Notes: generated from the sequence alone by a model not told the origin. Shown: positions 1 to 6,536, numbered from the stretch's first letter. The stretch: DNA of 6,536 bases from Rhodobacterales bacterium (GCA_009992615.1 JAACVA010000222.1:1175-7710), one strand, 5' to 3'. Translations and numbers: made by a program.

Positions 1-229
1 GCGGCCCCTCGAAATAGTGGCGCACGAAAATGTCGCGCGCCTGTCCCACGCTCAGCTGTTTCACGTCTTCGGCTGTTATCTGGCCATCGCCCGTCAGCTC
101 GATCCCCAGCCTGCGCATCGTCGCCAGCGTGACACCATGTTTCGTGGCCCCGCCAGGATCGTCGGGATCGTTCACATAGCCCCCCTCGCGGGCGACGATT
201 TCATCGGCGATGTCTTGAACCGAGACCAT
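1..229 (-). CDS. GH108 N-acetylmuramidase (holin-associated endolysin type), 3' part missing
   Basis: This is the first 76 codons of a gene that runs off the left edge. The N-terminus carries the signature of glycoside hydrolase family 108: Glu15-Gly-Gly-Tyr followed by NDPDDPGGATKHGVT (residues 20-34). In this family the Glu of EGGY is the catalytic acid, and the enzyme cleaves the glycan strands of peptidoglycan. Family members are about 170-250 residues, so roughly the first third is visible. No signal peptide or membrane segment is seen at the N-terminus, which fits an endolysin that needs a holin to reach the wall. ATG at 229 is preceded by AAGAGGA with six bases between. It starts 66 bases after the ccmE stop on the same strand. 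The family includes phage lysozymes and the endolysin of the Rhodobacter gene transfer agent. I infer a lysis or wall-remodelling role, but the visible part cannot tell which. Family assignment is fairly sure, role is not. Confidence 0.85.
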   Translation of the reverse strand, partial: MVSVQDIADEIVAREGGYVNDPDDPGGATKHGVTLATMRRLGIELTGDGQITAEDVKQLSVGQARDIFVRHYFEGP

Positions 230-235
230 TTTGCA

Positions 236-242
236 TCCTCTT
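236..242 (-). promoter_or_regulatory. Ribosome binding site of the GH108 gene
   Basis: AAGAGGA lies six bases upstream of ATG 229. It is one of the better Shine-Dalgarno matches in the window and supports this start. The gene therefore has its own initiation signal although ccmE ends only 66 bases upstream. Confidence 0.6.
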
Positions 243-295
243 CACAGCGCAATTCACGCCAGAAGGGTGCCGGGGATTGGTTAACGCATCGAGAC

Positions 296-739
296 TTAGC
301 CGTTCGGCTCTTTATAAACGCCTTGCGCTTTCAGCGCGTCAATCACCTCTTTCGGCATATAGGTCTCATCATGACGCGCCAGAATTTCCTGGGCATGAAA
401 CACCCCTTCGACATAACGGCCGGTGCCGATCATGCCTTCGCCCTCACCGAACAGGTCAGGCAGAACGCCGGTATAGCTGACCGGAACAACCGCTGCGCCG
501 TCGGTGACGGCAAAAGTGATCGTTTCGCCCTGCCCGCGCACAAGGCTGCCTTCGGCCACGAGGCCGCCGATGCGAAACACCTCTTCCGGTGCGGGCGGCA
601 GTGCAACCACCTGTGCCGGCGAGCGGAAGAAATTGATCCCGTCCCGCATGGCGTAACCGATCAGTGCGCTGGACAGGCCCAAAGCCACCACCGCCAGCAC
701 GATCACCTGAATCCGCCGTTTCTTTTTCAGTCCCCGCAT
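296..739 (-). CDS. ccmE: Cytochrome c maturation haem chaperone CcmE
   Basis: CcmE accepts haem in the periplasm from CcmABCD, binds it covalently through a histidine, and hands it to the CcmF/CcmH ligation complex for attachment to apocytochrome c. The protein is 147 residues, a normal length. It has a basic cytoplasmic start (RGLKKKRR, residues 2-9), one membrane segment at about 11-31, and then a periplasmic beta-barrel domain. The haem-binding motif is intact: His123-Asp-Glu-Thr-Tyr127, followed by MPKEV, equivalent to His130 and Tyr134 of the E. coli protein. The family segment LPDLFGEGEGMIGTGRYVEG is at 93-112. The ATG at 739 lies 13 bases after the argC stop, with a GAGGGGGA binding site overlapping that stop codon. 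The usual partners ccmF and ccmH are not in the window. The next gene leftwards is instead a GH108 lysozyme. Confidence 0.96.
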   Translation of the reverse strand: MRGLKKKRRIQVIVLAVVALGLSSALIGYAMRDGINFFRSPAQVVALPPAPEEVFRIGGLVAEGSLVRGQGETITFAVTDGAAVVPVSYTGVLPDLFGEGEGMIGTGRYVEGVFHAQEILARHDETYMPKEVIDALKAQGVYKEPNG

Positions 740-746
740 CGCGCCA

Positions 747-754
747 TCCCCCTC
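747..754 (-). promoter_or_regulatory. Ribosome binding site of ccmE, overlapping the argC stop codon
   Basis: GAGGGGGA begins inside the argC TGA stop and lies seven bases before the ccmE ATG. Ribosomes finishing argC would stop on the ccmE initiation site, so translation of the two is probably coupled. Confidence 0.6.
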
Positions 755-1781
755 ATGGAAACAGCGGGGCCAGCATCAGGCCCGCCGTCTCTTCTGCACC
801 TAACATCAGGTTTGCATTCTGCAAGGCCTGGCCCGCCGCACCCTTTGTCAGGTTGTCCAGGGCCACCATCACCACGGCCCGCCCGTGGCCACGGTCACCG
901 GCCACCCCAATATGCACAAAATTCGATCCGCGTACATGCCGCGTCGAGGGCACCTCGCCGAGGGGCAAAACGTGAATGAACGGTTCATAGCCATAGGCGG
1001 CGCACAGCGCGGCATGGATCGTGTCGGCGTCGCCCTCGACATAGATCGTGCCCAGTATTCCCCGGTTTGCCGGCACAAGATGCGGGGTGAACTGCACCTG
1101 CACCCGCCGCCCGGCGATGGCCGAAAATTCCTGATCGCACTCGGCCAATTCCCGGTGCTGCCCGCCCACATCGAACGGCATCACACCTTCCGACAATTCG
1201 GCGTGCAACCGCCCCGTGTGCACCCCCTGCCCCACCCCGGACACGCCGGTTTTGACGTCGATCACGATCCTGTCCAGATCAATCACCCCGGTGGCGATCA
1301 GCGGGTTCAGCGCATACAGCGCCGCTGCGGCATTGCATCCGGTGCCCGCCACCAGACGTGCACGCTCAATCCGGTCGCGGTAAAATTCCGTCAGCCCGTA
1401 AACCGCCTGCCCCAACAGCGCCACCTGGCTGTGCTCCCGGCCATACCATTTGCGATATTCCGCAGGATCTTGCAGTCGAAAATCGGCGCTGAGATCCACA
1501 ATTCGAACATTTTCAGGCAAATCCGCAATCACATCGCATGACATCCCATCGGGCAACGCGCAGAATACCAGATCAATCCCCCGGAATGACAGATCACCGT
1601 GGTGCAGCATTTCCGGCAAGTCGAGATCGCGCAGGTGCGGAAACACCTCGGGCATCCGCCTGCCCGGCTGACGGTCCACCGACAGCGCGGCAATCTCGAT
1701 CGTGGGATGGGTTGCGATCAGGCGCACAAGTTCGGCCCCGATGTAACTTGACGCGCCCAGAATGGCGACTTTATGAGACAT
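753..1781 (-). CDS. argC: N-acetyl-gamma-glutamyl-phosphate reductase
   Basis: ArgC reduces N-acetyl-glutamyl phosphate with NADPH to the semialdehyde, the third step of arginine synthesis, in the cytoplasm. The 342-residue length fits the long-type ArgC. The N-terminal nucleotide-binding loop is AILGASSYIGAELVRL (6-21). The segment VDLSADFRL (95-103) and the C-terminal FTPHLVPANRGIL (231-243) are family hallmarks. The nucleophile is Cys149 in VAGTGCNAAA, and the catalytic His is probably His209 in GGQHRE. Two deviations from the usual wording are visible: PDG instead of PHG at 78-80, and HRE instead of HRH at 209-211. Both catalytic residues remain. I chose ATG 1781 over a GTG nine bases upstream because AGGGAG lies eight bases before this ATG, whereas it overlaps the GTG. 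The gene lies 57 bases after murI and 13 bases before ccmE. Identity is firm; whether it is the only arginine enzyme or a paralogue cannot be seen here. Confidence 0.93.
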   Translation of the reverse strand: MSHKVAILGASSYIGAELVRLIATHPTIEIAALSVDRQPGRRMPEVFPHLRDLDLPEMLHHGDLSFRGIDLVFCALPDGMSCDVIADLPENVRIVDLSADFRLQDPAEYRKWYGREHSQVALLGQAVYGLTEFYRDRIERARLVAGTGCNAAAALYALNPLIATGVIDLDRIVIDVKTGVSGVGQGVHTGRLHAELSEGVMPFDVGGQHRELAECDQEFSAIAGRRVQVQFTPHLVPANRGILGTIYVEGDADTIHAALCAAYGYEPFIHVLPLGEVPSTRHVRGSNFVHIGVAGDRGHGRAVVMVALDNLTKGAAGQALQNANLMLGAEETAGLMLAPLFP

Positions 1782-1789
1782 GGCGCACA

Positions 1790-1795
1790 CTCCCT
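1790..1795 (-). promoter_or_regulatory. Ribosome binding site deciding the argC start
   Basis: AGGGAG is eight bases upstream of ATG 1781. It overlaps the first base of the alternative in-frame GTG at 1790, which could therefore not use it. This favours the 342-residue protein. Confidence 0.6.
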
Positions 1796-1838
1796 GGCCG
1801 TGGGCCGATCACACCCAGACACACCGTGTATTACGATT

Positions 1839-2651
1839 TCATGCTGATTGAAACGTGATCCGACGTTTCAGAAACTGCGTCGCCTTATCCGACACCCGCG
1901 CAGGATTTCCGGTGGTCAGAAACGCCGCTTCGTGGCCTGCCCCAATCCTGTGAGGATAGCGTGTCAGGTAATCGGCCAGACTTTCGGCAACCAGATCGGC
2001 CTGGGAATACACCTGCACATCCGGGCCCAGCGCGGCCTGAAAGACATCCTGCATCAAGGGATAATGCGTGCACCCGAGGATCGCCGCCTGCGGTTCCGGC
2101 ATCTTGCGCAGCAAGGCGTCAACATGGCTGCGCACCAAAGCCTCGGCCAGAATCAGATCGCCGTCCTCGATCGCATCCACGACACCACCGCAGGCCTGTG
2201 CCTCGACATCCACACCGATGGCGCGGAAGGCCAGTTCACGCTGAAACGCACGACTGCGCACCGTGGCCGGCGTCGCAAACAGCGCGACATCTTTCACTGC
2301 CACCTCGCGGGGGGGCGAATTATCGCCCCAACGCCGCTCGGTCAGGGCCTCGATCAGCGGAACGAAAACGCCCAACACCCTTTTGTCCGACGGCACCCAG
2401 GATTCCTGCATCCGGCGCAGCGCGGCGGCGCTGGCGGTGTTGCAGGCCAGGATCACCAGATCACACCCTGCATCAAACAAACGCTGGGTGGCAGCGGTGG
2501 TCAGATCGTACACATCCTGCGCATCCCGCACGCCATAGGGTGTATGGGCATTGTCACCCAGATACACGAAGGGCACCTCGGGCAACCGACGCACTACAGC
2601 GTCCAGCACGGTCAGCCCGCCCAAACCCGAATCGAAAATCCCGACCGCCAT
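1839..2651 (-). CDS. murI: Glutamate racemase
   Basis: MurI converts L-glutamate to D-glutamate for the peptidoglycan stem peptide, in the cytoplasm and without a cofactor. The protein has 270 residues, the family norm. All active-site elements are present: Asp7-Ser8 in GIFDSGLGG, the loop VYLGDNAHTPYG (29-40), the first catalytic cysteine Cys70 in ACNTASA, and the second, Cys194, in GCTHYPL with His196. TPATVRS (128-134) is also typical. A segment around 104-120 (TERRWGDNSPPREVAVK) is a loop I recognise from Rhodobacteraceae racemases. The frame is open for 66 bases upstream of this ATG, but that extension overlaps the preceding gene and the family begins at the GIFDSG region, so ATG 2651 is the start. 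It lies one base after the stop of the acyltransferase gene. AGGG six bases before the ATG lies within that gene, suggesting coupled translation. Confidence 0.96.
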   Translation of the reverse strand: MAVGIFDSGLGGLTVLDAVVRRLPEVPFVYLGDNAHTPYGVRDAQDVYDLTTAATQRLFDAGCDLVILACNTASAAALRRMQESWVPSDKRVLGVFVPLIEALTERRWGDNSPPREVAVKDVALFATPATVRSRAFQRELAFRAIGVDVEAQACGGVVDAIEDGDLILAEALVRSHVDALLRKMPEPQAAILGCTHYPLMQDVFQAALGPDVQVYSQADLVAESLADYLTRYPHRIGAGHEAAFLTTGNPARVSDKATQFLKRRITFQSA

Positions 2652-2652
2652 G

Positions 2653-3525
2653 TCAGACCCTGTATCTGTCCTCGAACTCAAACCCCAGACCAGCGCCCGG
2701 CGTTCCTGACAAGGCATAGGTCTGGGCGCGAAGGAAGTCCATCATTGCCTTTGGATCGGCACGATGGCAGGCCAGCGCCCGGGGCGAAATCGGCGCACCG
2801 ATGGCGACGCGCACAGGCTCGTCCACCCGGGCGCGAAACTCTTTCAACAACAGGGCCATGCGAAGGGTATAGTGCAGATGGCTGGCAATCTGGAACATCC
2901 GGCTGTTGGCACCGTCGAAATAGATCGGCACAATGGTGGCACCCGATTTTACCACCATCTTGGCGGTGAAGTTGCGCCAGACCGGATCAGCAGGGCGGCC
3001 GAACGGCTTTGGTGCAGTGCTGACCGTGCCACCGGGAAACACCCCGATGGCGCCCCCTTGCGACAGGTAGTGCAAGGCCACCTTGCGGGTTTCAAGGTTT
3101 TGTTGCACCGCCTCTTTCGTCTCGTCAAACGCCACCGGCAGGATCACCCGGTTCAAATCTTCGGCCCGACGAAACACCTGGTGCGCCAGAATGCGGAAAT
3201 CGCCCCGGGTGGCCGACAGGATATGCCCCATCATCAGGCCGTCGAGAATGCCGAAAGGGTGATTGGCGATAAGGATCAGCGGCCCGGTGCGCGGAATATC
3301 TGTCAGACTGCCCACCGTCACGTCAAGGCTCAGCCCGTAACGCTGTACCATCACCGACCAGAAGTCGCGCCCCTGCGCCACCTCGTTTTGATAGCCGGCC
3401 GCACGGCGGATCAACGCCGGGCGTCCTGTCACATTCTCAAGCACGCGGATCAACGCCCGCCCGCCCCGCGACCGGGCCGAACTGGCATAGCTGATGTCGC
3501 GTGCGATGTCAGTATCATTCATCAT
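2653..3525 (-). CDS. Lysophospholipid acyltransferase-family (PlsC-like) protein
   Basis: The protein (290 residues) belongs to the glycerolipid acyltransferase superfamily, which transfers acyl chains from acyl-ACP or acyl-CoA to lysolipids at the inner face of the cytoplasmic membrane. The catalytic block is ANHPFGILDG (87-96), with His89 and Asp95. The spacing is HX5D, seen in a haemolysin-like branch of the family, rather than the usual HX4D. The second block is GVFPGGTVS (161-169), the substrate-phosphate site. IVPIYFDGANSRMFQ (198-212) corresponds to the later conserved block. No clear membrane-spanning helix is seen, so peripheral membrane attachment is likely. The substrate cannot be named; lysophosphatidic acid and lyso-ornithine lipid are both possible. 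The start is uncertain: two consecutive ATGs (3525, 3522) and an upstream TTG/GTG (3543, 3540) are all in frame, and none has a clear binding site. I took the first ATG. It is 43 bases after the oxidoreductase gene and one base before murI. Confidence 0.88.
   Translation of the reverse strand: MMNDTDIARDISYASSARSRGGRALIRVLENVTGRPALIRRAAGYQNEVAQGRDFWSVMVQRYGLSLDVTVGSLTDIPRTGPLILIANHPFGILDGLMMGHILSATRGDFRILAHQVFRRAEDLNRVILPVAFDETKEAVQQNLETRKVALHYLSQGGAIGVFPGGTVSTAPKPFGRPADPVWRNFTAKMVVKSGATIVPIYFDGANSRMFQIASHLHYTLRMALLLKEFRARVDEPVRVAIGAPISPRALACHRADPKAMMDFLRAQTYALSGTPGAGLGFEFEDRYRV
2658..2661 (-). promoter_or_regulatory. Probable ribosome binding site of murI inside the acyltransferase gene
   Basis: AGGG lies six bases before the murI ATG at 2651 and inside the last codons of the upstream gene. 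It is short, but together with the TGA-C-ATG junction it supports coupled translation and the 270-residue form of MurI. Confidence 0.4.
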
Positions 3526-3568
3526 GGCAACGCTATGCACCAAAGAGCATGAAGGTTTTACGACAGTT

Positions 3569-6536
3569 TTATTGCGCTGCGTGGTCCAACTGTTCGCCGC
3601 CGGAACGGATCACCGCCAACAGCTCTTCGCGCCGCAGTGCCGCCCGCCTGCGGTTCGCCTCTTTTACCGGGCCGAACCCCCTGATGTGCAGGGGCAGTTC
3701 GGCCCATGCGACAATCGCCTCGCGCGTGGTGTCGGTCAGTTGCGGCAGCACCTCGGCAAGGTCGGCCTCGTACTGACGGATCAGGGCGCGCTCCATCCGC
3801 CGCTCTGCCGTCTGGCCAAACGGATCAAACCAGGTGCCGCGCAAAACCTTCATCCGGGCCAACTGTGGAAACGCCCGTTCGATCCATGGCCCAAAGGCGC
3901 GCTTGACGGGGCGGCCGTCGGGGCCGGGTTTGCTCAGGATTGGGGGGGCGAGGTGGAATGTCAGCTTCAGATCACCCTCGAATTCCGCCTCGGCCCGCGC
4001 ACGGCTGTCTTTCAACAGGCGCGCCACCTCGTATTCGTCCTTGTAGCTCAGCAGCTTGTGATACCCCCGCGCGACGGCCGCGCGCAGCCCGTCATCGGCA
4101 ATCCCGTCCAGCACCCGGCGATAGCGCCGGGCAAGACGCCGCCCCTGATAGGCCGTCAGATGCGCCTCGCGGTGCGCGACCTGTTCCGCGACGGTTTTTG
4201 GCAGGGTCACGACCTTGGGCGCAAGAATATCCTGTGCCTTATCGGGGTACAGCGCCACCCAACGGCCCAGTTGAAACGCCTGCCGGTTGCGCTCAACCGC
4301 AGCGCGGTTCAACGCGATTGCCTTGTCGATCGCCTCAAGGCTCAGCGGCACCAGACCACGCTGCCAGGCCGCCCCGAACACCATCATGTTGGAAAAGATC
4401 GAATCGCCCAGAAGAATTCGTGAAAGCTCTGATGCATCAAAAAGTTGCAAACCGTCCTTCAAACGTGCCTGCAAGGCCAGCGTCAGGCGGTCACCGGGGA
4501 TCCGAAACTCAGTGTCACGGGTGAACTCACCGGTGATGATCTCGTGGCTGTTCACCACCCCACCGCTGACACCCGGCTTCATCAGGCCCAGCGTCTTTGC
4601 CCCCGCCGACACCACCAGATCGCCGCCGATCAGCGTGTCGCATTCCCCCGTGGCGACCCGTATGGCGCTGATGTCAGAGGGTGAATTGGCCAGCCGGCAG
4701 TGGATATGCACAGCACCGCCCTTTTGCGCAAGACCGGCCATTTCCATCATCCCGACGCCCTTGCCATCCAGATGCGCCGCCATGGCCATGATCGCGCCAA
4801 TCGTCACCACCCCGGTGCCGCCCACGCCAGTGACCACCACGTTATGGGTGCCATGGATCACCGGAAGGGCGGGCAGTGGCAGATCACCGATGTCGACCGT
4901 TGCAGTGGCCTGTTTGCGCAGCTGCGCGCCCTTAACCGTCACGAACGACGGGCAGAACCCCTTTAAGCACGAGAAATCCTTGTTGCAACTTGACTGGTCC
5001 ACTGCCCGCTTGCGGCCCAGTTCGGTGTCCACCGGAACCAACGACACACAATTGCTTTGCACTCCGCAATCGCCGCAGCCTTCGCAGACTTCGGTGTTGA
5101 TGAAAACCCGTTTGTCCGGGTCGGGAAAAGTGCCCCGCTTGCGACGGCGGCGTTTTTCGGCGGCGCAGGTCTGGATGAAGATAATCACGGAGACACCGGG
5201 TTTTTCCGACATCTGCACCTGCACCTGCGACAGGTCATCGCGCTCGGCAATGGTTACATCTTTGGGAAACAGCGACAGATCGACGTCTTCCTTGGGGTCA
5301 TGCACCACGGCGACATGGCGCACCCCCATCGCCAGCACCTCGCGCGCGATGCGCTCGGCGCTCAGCCCGCCATCGTTGCCCTGGCCGCCGGTCATCGCCA
5401 CAGCGTCGTTGAACAGGATCTTGTAGGTGATGTTCACCCCCGCCATCAGCGCAAAGCGGATCGCCTGTACCCCGGAATGGTTATAGGTGCCATCGCCGAG
5501 GTTCTGAAACACATGGCCACGGGTGGAAAACGGCGCCTCGCCCACCCAGTTCGCGCCCTCGCCGCCCATATGGGTGAAACCGCTGGTTTCGCGGTCCATC
5601 CACTGGGCCATGAAATGACAGCCGATCCCGGCATAGGCGCGGCTGCCCTTGGGCACCTTGGTGCTGGTGTTGTGCGGACAGCCCGAGCAGAAATACGGCA
5701 CGCGGGCCGCGATTTCCGGCGCATTGTCCGTGCGCCGCGCCTCGGACAGCCGGGCCAGCGCGCCCTCAAGGGCATCGGTGCGCCGTCCTTCGCCGATCAG
5801 GATCTCGCCCAGCTTTTCCGCGATCATCACCGGGTCCAGCGCAAAGCGCACCGGAAAAAGCTCGGGCCCGTGGGTCGTTCCCATCCGCCAGCCCCAGACA
5901 CGGCGGCCCTGCCGGTCGTCAAAGATCGCCTCCTTGATCTGCACTTCGATCAGCTTGCGCTTCTCCTCGACCACCACGATCAGGTCCAGCCCTTCGGCCC
6001 AGTCATGAAAACTGTCCATGTCCAACGGAAAGGTCTGCCCGATCTTGTAGCTGGTGATGCCCAACCGCGCGCACTCGGCCCCGTCGAGGCCCAGCAGCGC
6101 CAGAGCATGGGTCAGGTCGAGCCAGTTCTTGCCCGCCGCGACGAATCCGATCTTCGCCCCCGCCTGCCCGTGCATCCGCCGGTCGATGCGGTTGGCCTTT
6201 GCGAACGCCTCGGCGGCGAACCGTTTGTGGTCGATGATCCGCGCCTCCTGCGGGATCCAGTGATCGCCCAAGCGGATGTTCAGCCCACCCTCGGGCATGA
6301 CAAAATCGGGGGTGACAAAAGCCATCCGGTCGGGCCGCCCGTCGATCACGCTGGTTACCTCAACGGTGTCCTTCATCAGCTTCAGCCCGGCCCAAAGGCC
6401 GGAAAACCGCGACAGCGCAAAACCATACAAACCATAGTCGAGAATTTCCTGCACCCCGGCCGGCGACAGAACCGGCATATAGGCATCGACCATCGCCCAA
6501 TCGCTCTGGTGACAGACGGTGCTGCTTTCGCCGGTG
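3569..6536 (-). CDS. Fused indolepyruvate:ferredoxin oxidoreductase-type enzyme, 5' end beyond the window
   Basis: This is a large single-chain thiamine diphosphate enzyme of the 2-oxoacid oxidoreductase superfamily. Members oxidatively decarboxylate aryl-pyruvates such as indolepyruvate or phenylpyruvate to acyl-CoA, passing electrons to ferredoxin or another carrier. The frame stays open to the right edge: 14 codons before the Met at 6493 read TGESSTVCHQSDWA, which is internal family sequence, so that Met is not the start. Full-length members have about 1,130-1,160 residues, so some 150 are missing. Counting from that Met: the thiamine-binding domain includes GCPHNTSTKVPKG (271-283), GIGCH (289-293) and GDGTYNHSG (333-341) with NDAVAMTGGQ (362-371). 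A cysteine-rich iron-sulphur segment follows, with Cys470, 473, 476, 482, 503, 509 and 514. The gamma-type domain has GVGGTGVVTIG (556-566) and GLAQKGGAV (587-595). The rest, from about 740, matches the extra C-terminal domain of fused members. Substrate is inferred from the family only. Confidence 0.92.
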   Translation of the reverse strand, partial: TGESSTVCHQSDWAMVDAYMPVLSPAGVQEILDYGLYGFALSRFSGLWAGLKLMKDTVEVTSVIDGRPDRMAFVTPDFVMPEGGLNIRLGDHWIPQEARIIDHKRFAAEAFAKANRIDRRMHGQAGAKIGFVAAGKNWLDLTHALALLGLDGAECARLGITSYKIGQTFPLDMDSFHDWAEGLDLIVVVEEKRKLIEVQIKEAIFDDRQGRRVWGWRMGTTHGPELFPVRFALDPVMIAEKLGEILIGEGRRTDALEGALARLSEARRTDNAPEIAARVPYFCSGCPHNTSTKVPKGSRAYAGIGCHFMAQWMDRETSGFTHMGGEGANWVGEAPFSTRGHVFQNLGDGTYNHSGVQAIRFALMAGVNITYKILFNDAVAMTGGQGNDGGLSAERIAREVLAMGVRHVAVVHDPKEDVDLSLFPKDVTIAERDDLSQVQVQMSEKPGVSVIIFIQTCAAEKRRRRKRGTFPDPDKRVFINTEVCEGCGDCGVQSNCVSLVPVDTELGRKRAVDQSSCNKDFSCLKGFCPSFVTVKGAQLRKQATATVDIGDLPLPALPVIHGTHNVVVTGVGGTGVVTIGAIMAMAAHLDGKGVGMMEMAGLAQKGGAVHIHCRLANSPSDISAIRVATGECDTLIGGDLVVSAGAKTLGLMKPGVSGGVVNSHEIITGEFTRDTEFRIPGDRLTLALQARLKDGLQLFDASELSRILLGDSIFSNMMVFGAAWQRGLVPLSLEAIDKAIALNRAAVERNRQAFQLGRWVALYPDKAQDILAPKVVTLPKTVAEQVAHREAHLTAYQGRRLARRYRRVLDGIADDGLRAAVARGYHKLLSYKDEYEVARLLKDSRARAEAEFEGDLKLTFHLAPPILSKPGPDGRPVKRAFGPWIERAFPQLARMKVLRGTWFDPFGQTAERRMERALIRQYEADLAEVLPQLTDTTREAIVAWAELPLHIRGFGPVKEANRRRAALRREELLAVIRSGGEQLDHAAQ
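4952..5086 (-). other. Iron-sulphur cysteine cluster region of the fused oxidoreductase
   Basis: Seven cysteines sit within 45 residues: CX2CX2CX5C followed 20 residues later by CX5CX4C. This linker joins the thiamine-binding and gamma domains and should carry the cluster that takes electrons from the active site. The first group differs from the common ferredoxin pattern CX2CX2CX3CP by having five residues before the fourth cysteine and no proline after it. The number and type of clusters cannot be told from sequence alone. Confidence 0.6.

Noticed and set aside
17..979. Open frame of 320 codons on the plus strand
   Set aside because: It lies opposite ccmE, argC and the GH108 gene. It is rich in His, Arg and Pro, has no recognisable motif, and spans several real genes, as expected for the reverse of GC-rich coding DNA.
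1782..1838. Possible terminator or operator between murI and argC (ACAC-C-GTGT and GGCC-GTG-GGCC inverted repeats)
   Set aside because: The arms are only four bases long and no run of T follows on the transcribed strand. Such short palindromes are common by chance in GC-rich DNA.
2652..2717. 22-residue N-terminal extension of MurI
   Set aside because: The extension overlaps the acyltransferase gene, and glutamate racemases begin just before GIFDSG. ATG 2651 has a binding site and ideal spacing to the upstream stop.
1848..2969. Open frame of 373 codons on the plus strand
   Set aside because: It is the antisense shadow of murI and the acyltransferase gene. It crosses the boundary between the two and shows no domain.
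3526..3543. TTG or GTG start adding six residues to the acyltransferase
   Set aside because: No binding site precedes either codon, and the added residues carry no family similarity. The ATG at 3525 also lacks a clear site, so the choice remains open.
3526..3568. Possible promoter between the oxidoreductase and acyltransferase genes
   Set aside because: The 43 bases hold no recognisable -35/-10 pair and only a four-base ATGC/GCAT inverted repeat.
3494..4423. Open frame of 309 codons on the plus strand
   Set aside because: It is antisense to the C-terminal part of the oxidoreductase and extends into the acyltransferase start. No motif is seen.
4287..5426. Open frame of 379 codons on the plus strand
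   Set aside because: It lies wholly antisense to the oxidoreductase gene. The composition is biased to Ser, Arg, Pro and Thr, with no family features.
5446..5775. 109-codon frame on the minus strand within the oxidoreductase gene
   Set aside because: It is an alternative frame inside the conserved thiamine-binding domain, with a low-complexity Arg/Ala/Pro composition and no independent start signal.

Overview
The window looks like chromosomal DNA of an alphaproteobacterium, most likely a member of the Rhodobacteraceae (Roseobacter group). This rests on the GC-rich coding style, the wording of the MurI and ArgC proteins, and the cytochrome c maturation gene CcmE next to argC. The taxonomic call is recognition from memory, not a database search.

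All six supported genes lie on the minus strand and fill nearly the whole window. In transcription order (right to left) they are: a large fused indolepyruvate:ferredoxin oxidoreductase-type enzyme whose N-terminus lies beyond the right edge; a lysophospholipid acyltransferase-family protein; glutamate racemase (murI); N-acetyl-gamma-glutamyl-phosphate reductase (argC); the haem chaperone ccmE; and the start of a GH108 N-acetylmuramidase that runs off the left edge.

Spacing is tight: about 43, 1, 57, 13 and 66 bases. No rho-independent terminator or convincing promoter is visible, so co-transcription of some or all of them is plausible. The acyltransferase-murI junction (TGA, one base, ATG) and the argC-ccmE junction (ribosome binding site overlapping the argC stop) look translationally coupled. 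The genes do not form one pathway. They are housekeeping functions (2-oxoacid oxidation, membrane lipid, cell wall precursor, arginine synthesis, cytochrome c maturation) followed by a wall-degrading enzyme of the type used with holins.

I see no mobile element, CRISPR array, tRNA, rRNA or large repeat. No intergenic stretch exceeds 66 bases. I did not find an evidently new system. The points most worth a second look are the divergent active-site wording of ArgC, the GH108 lysozyme directly after ccmE, and the true extent of the right-edge oxidoreductase.
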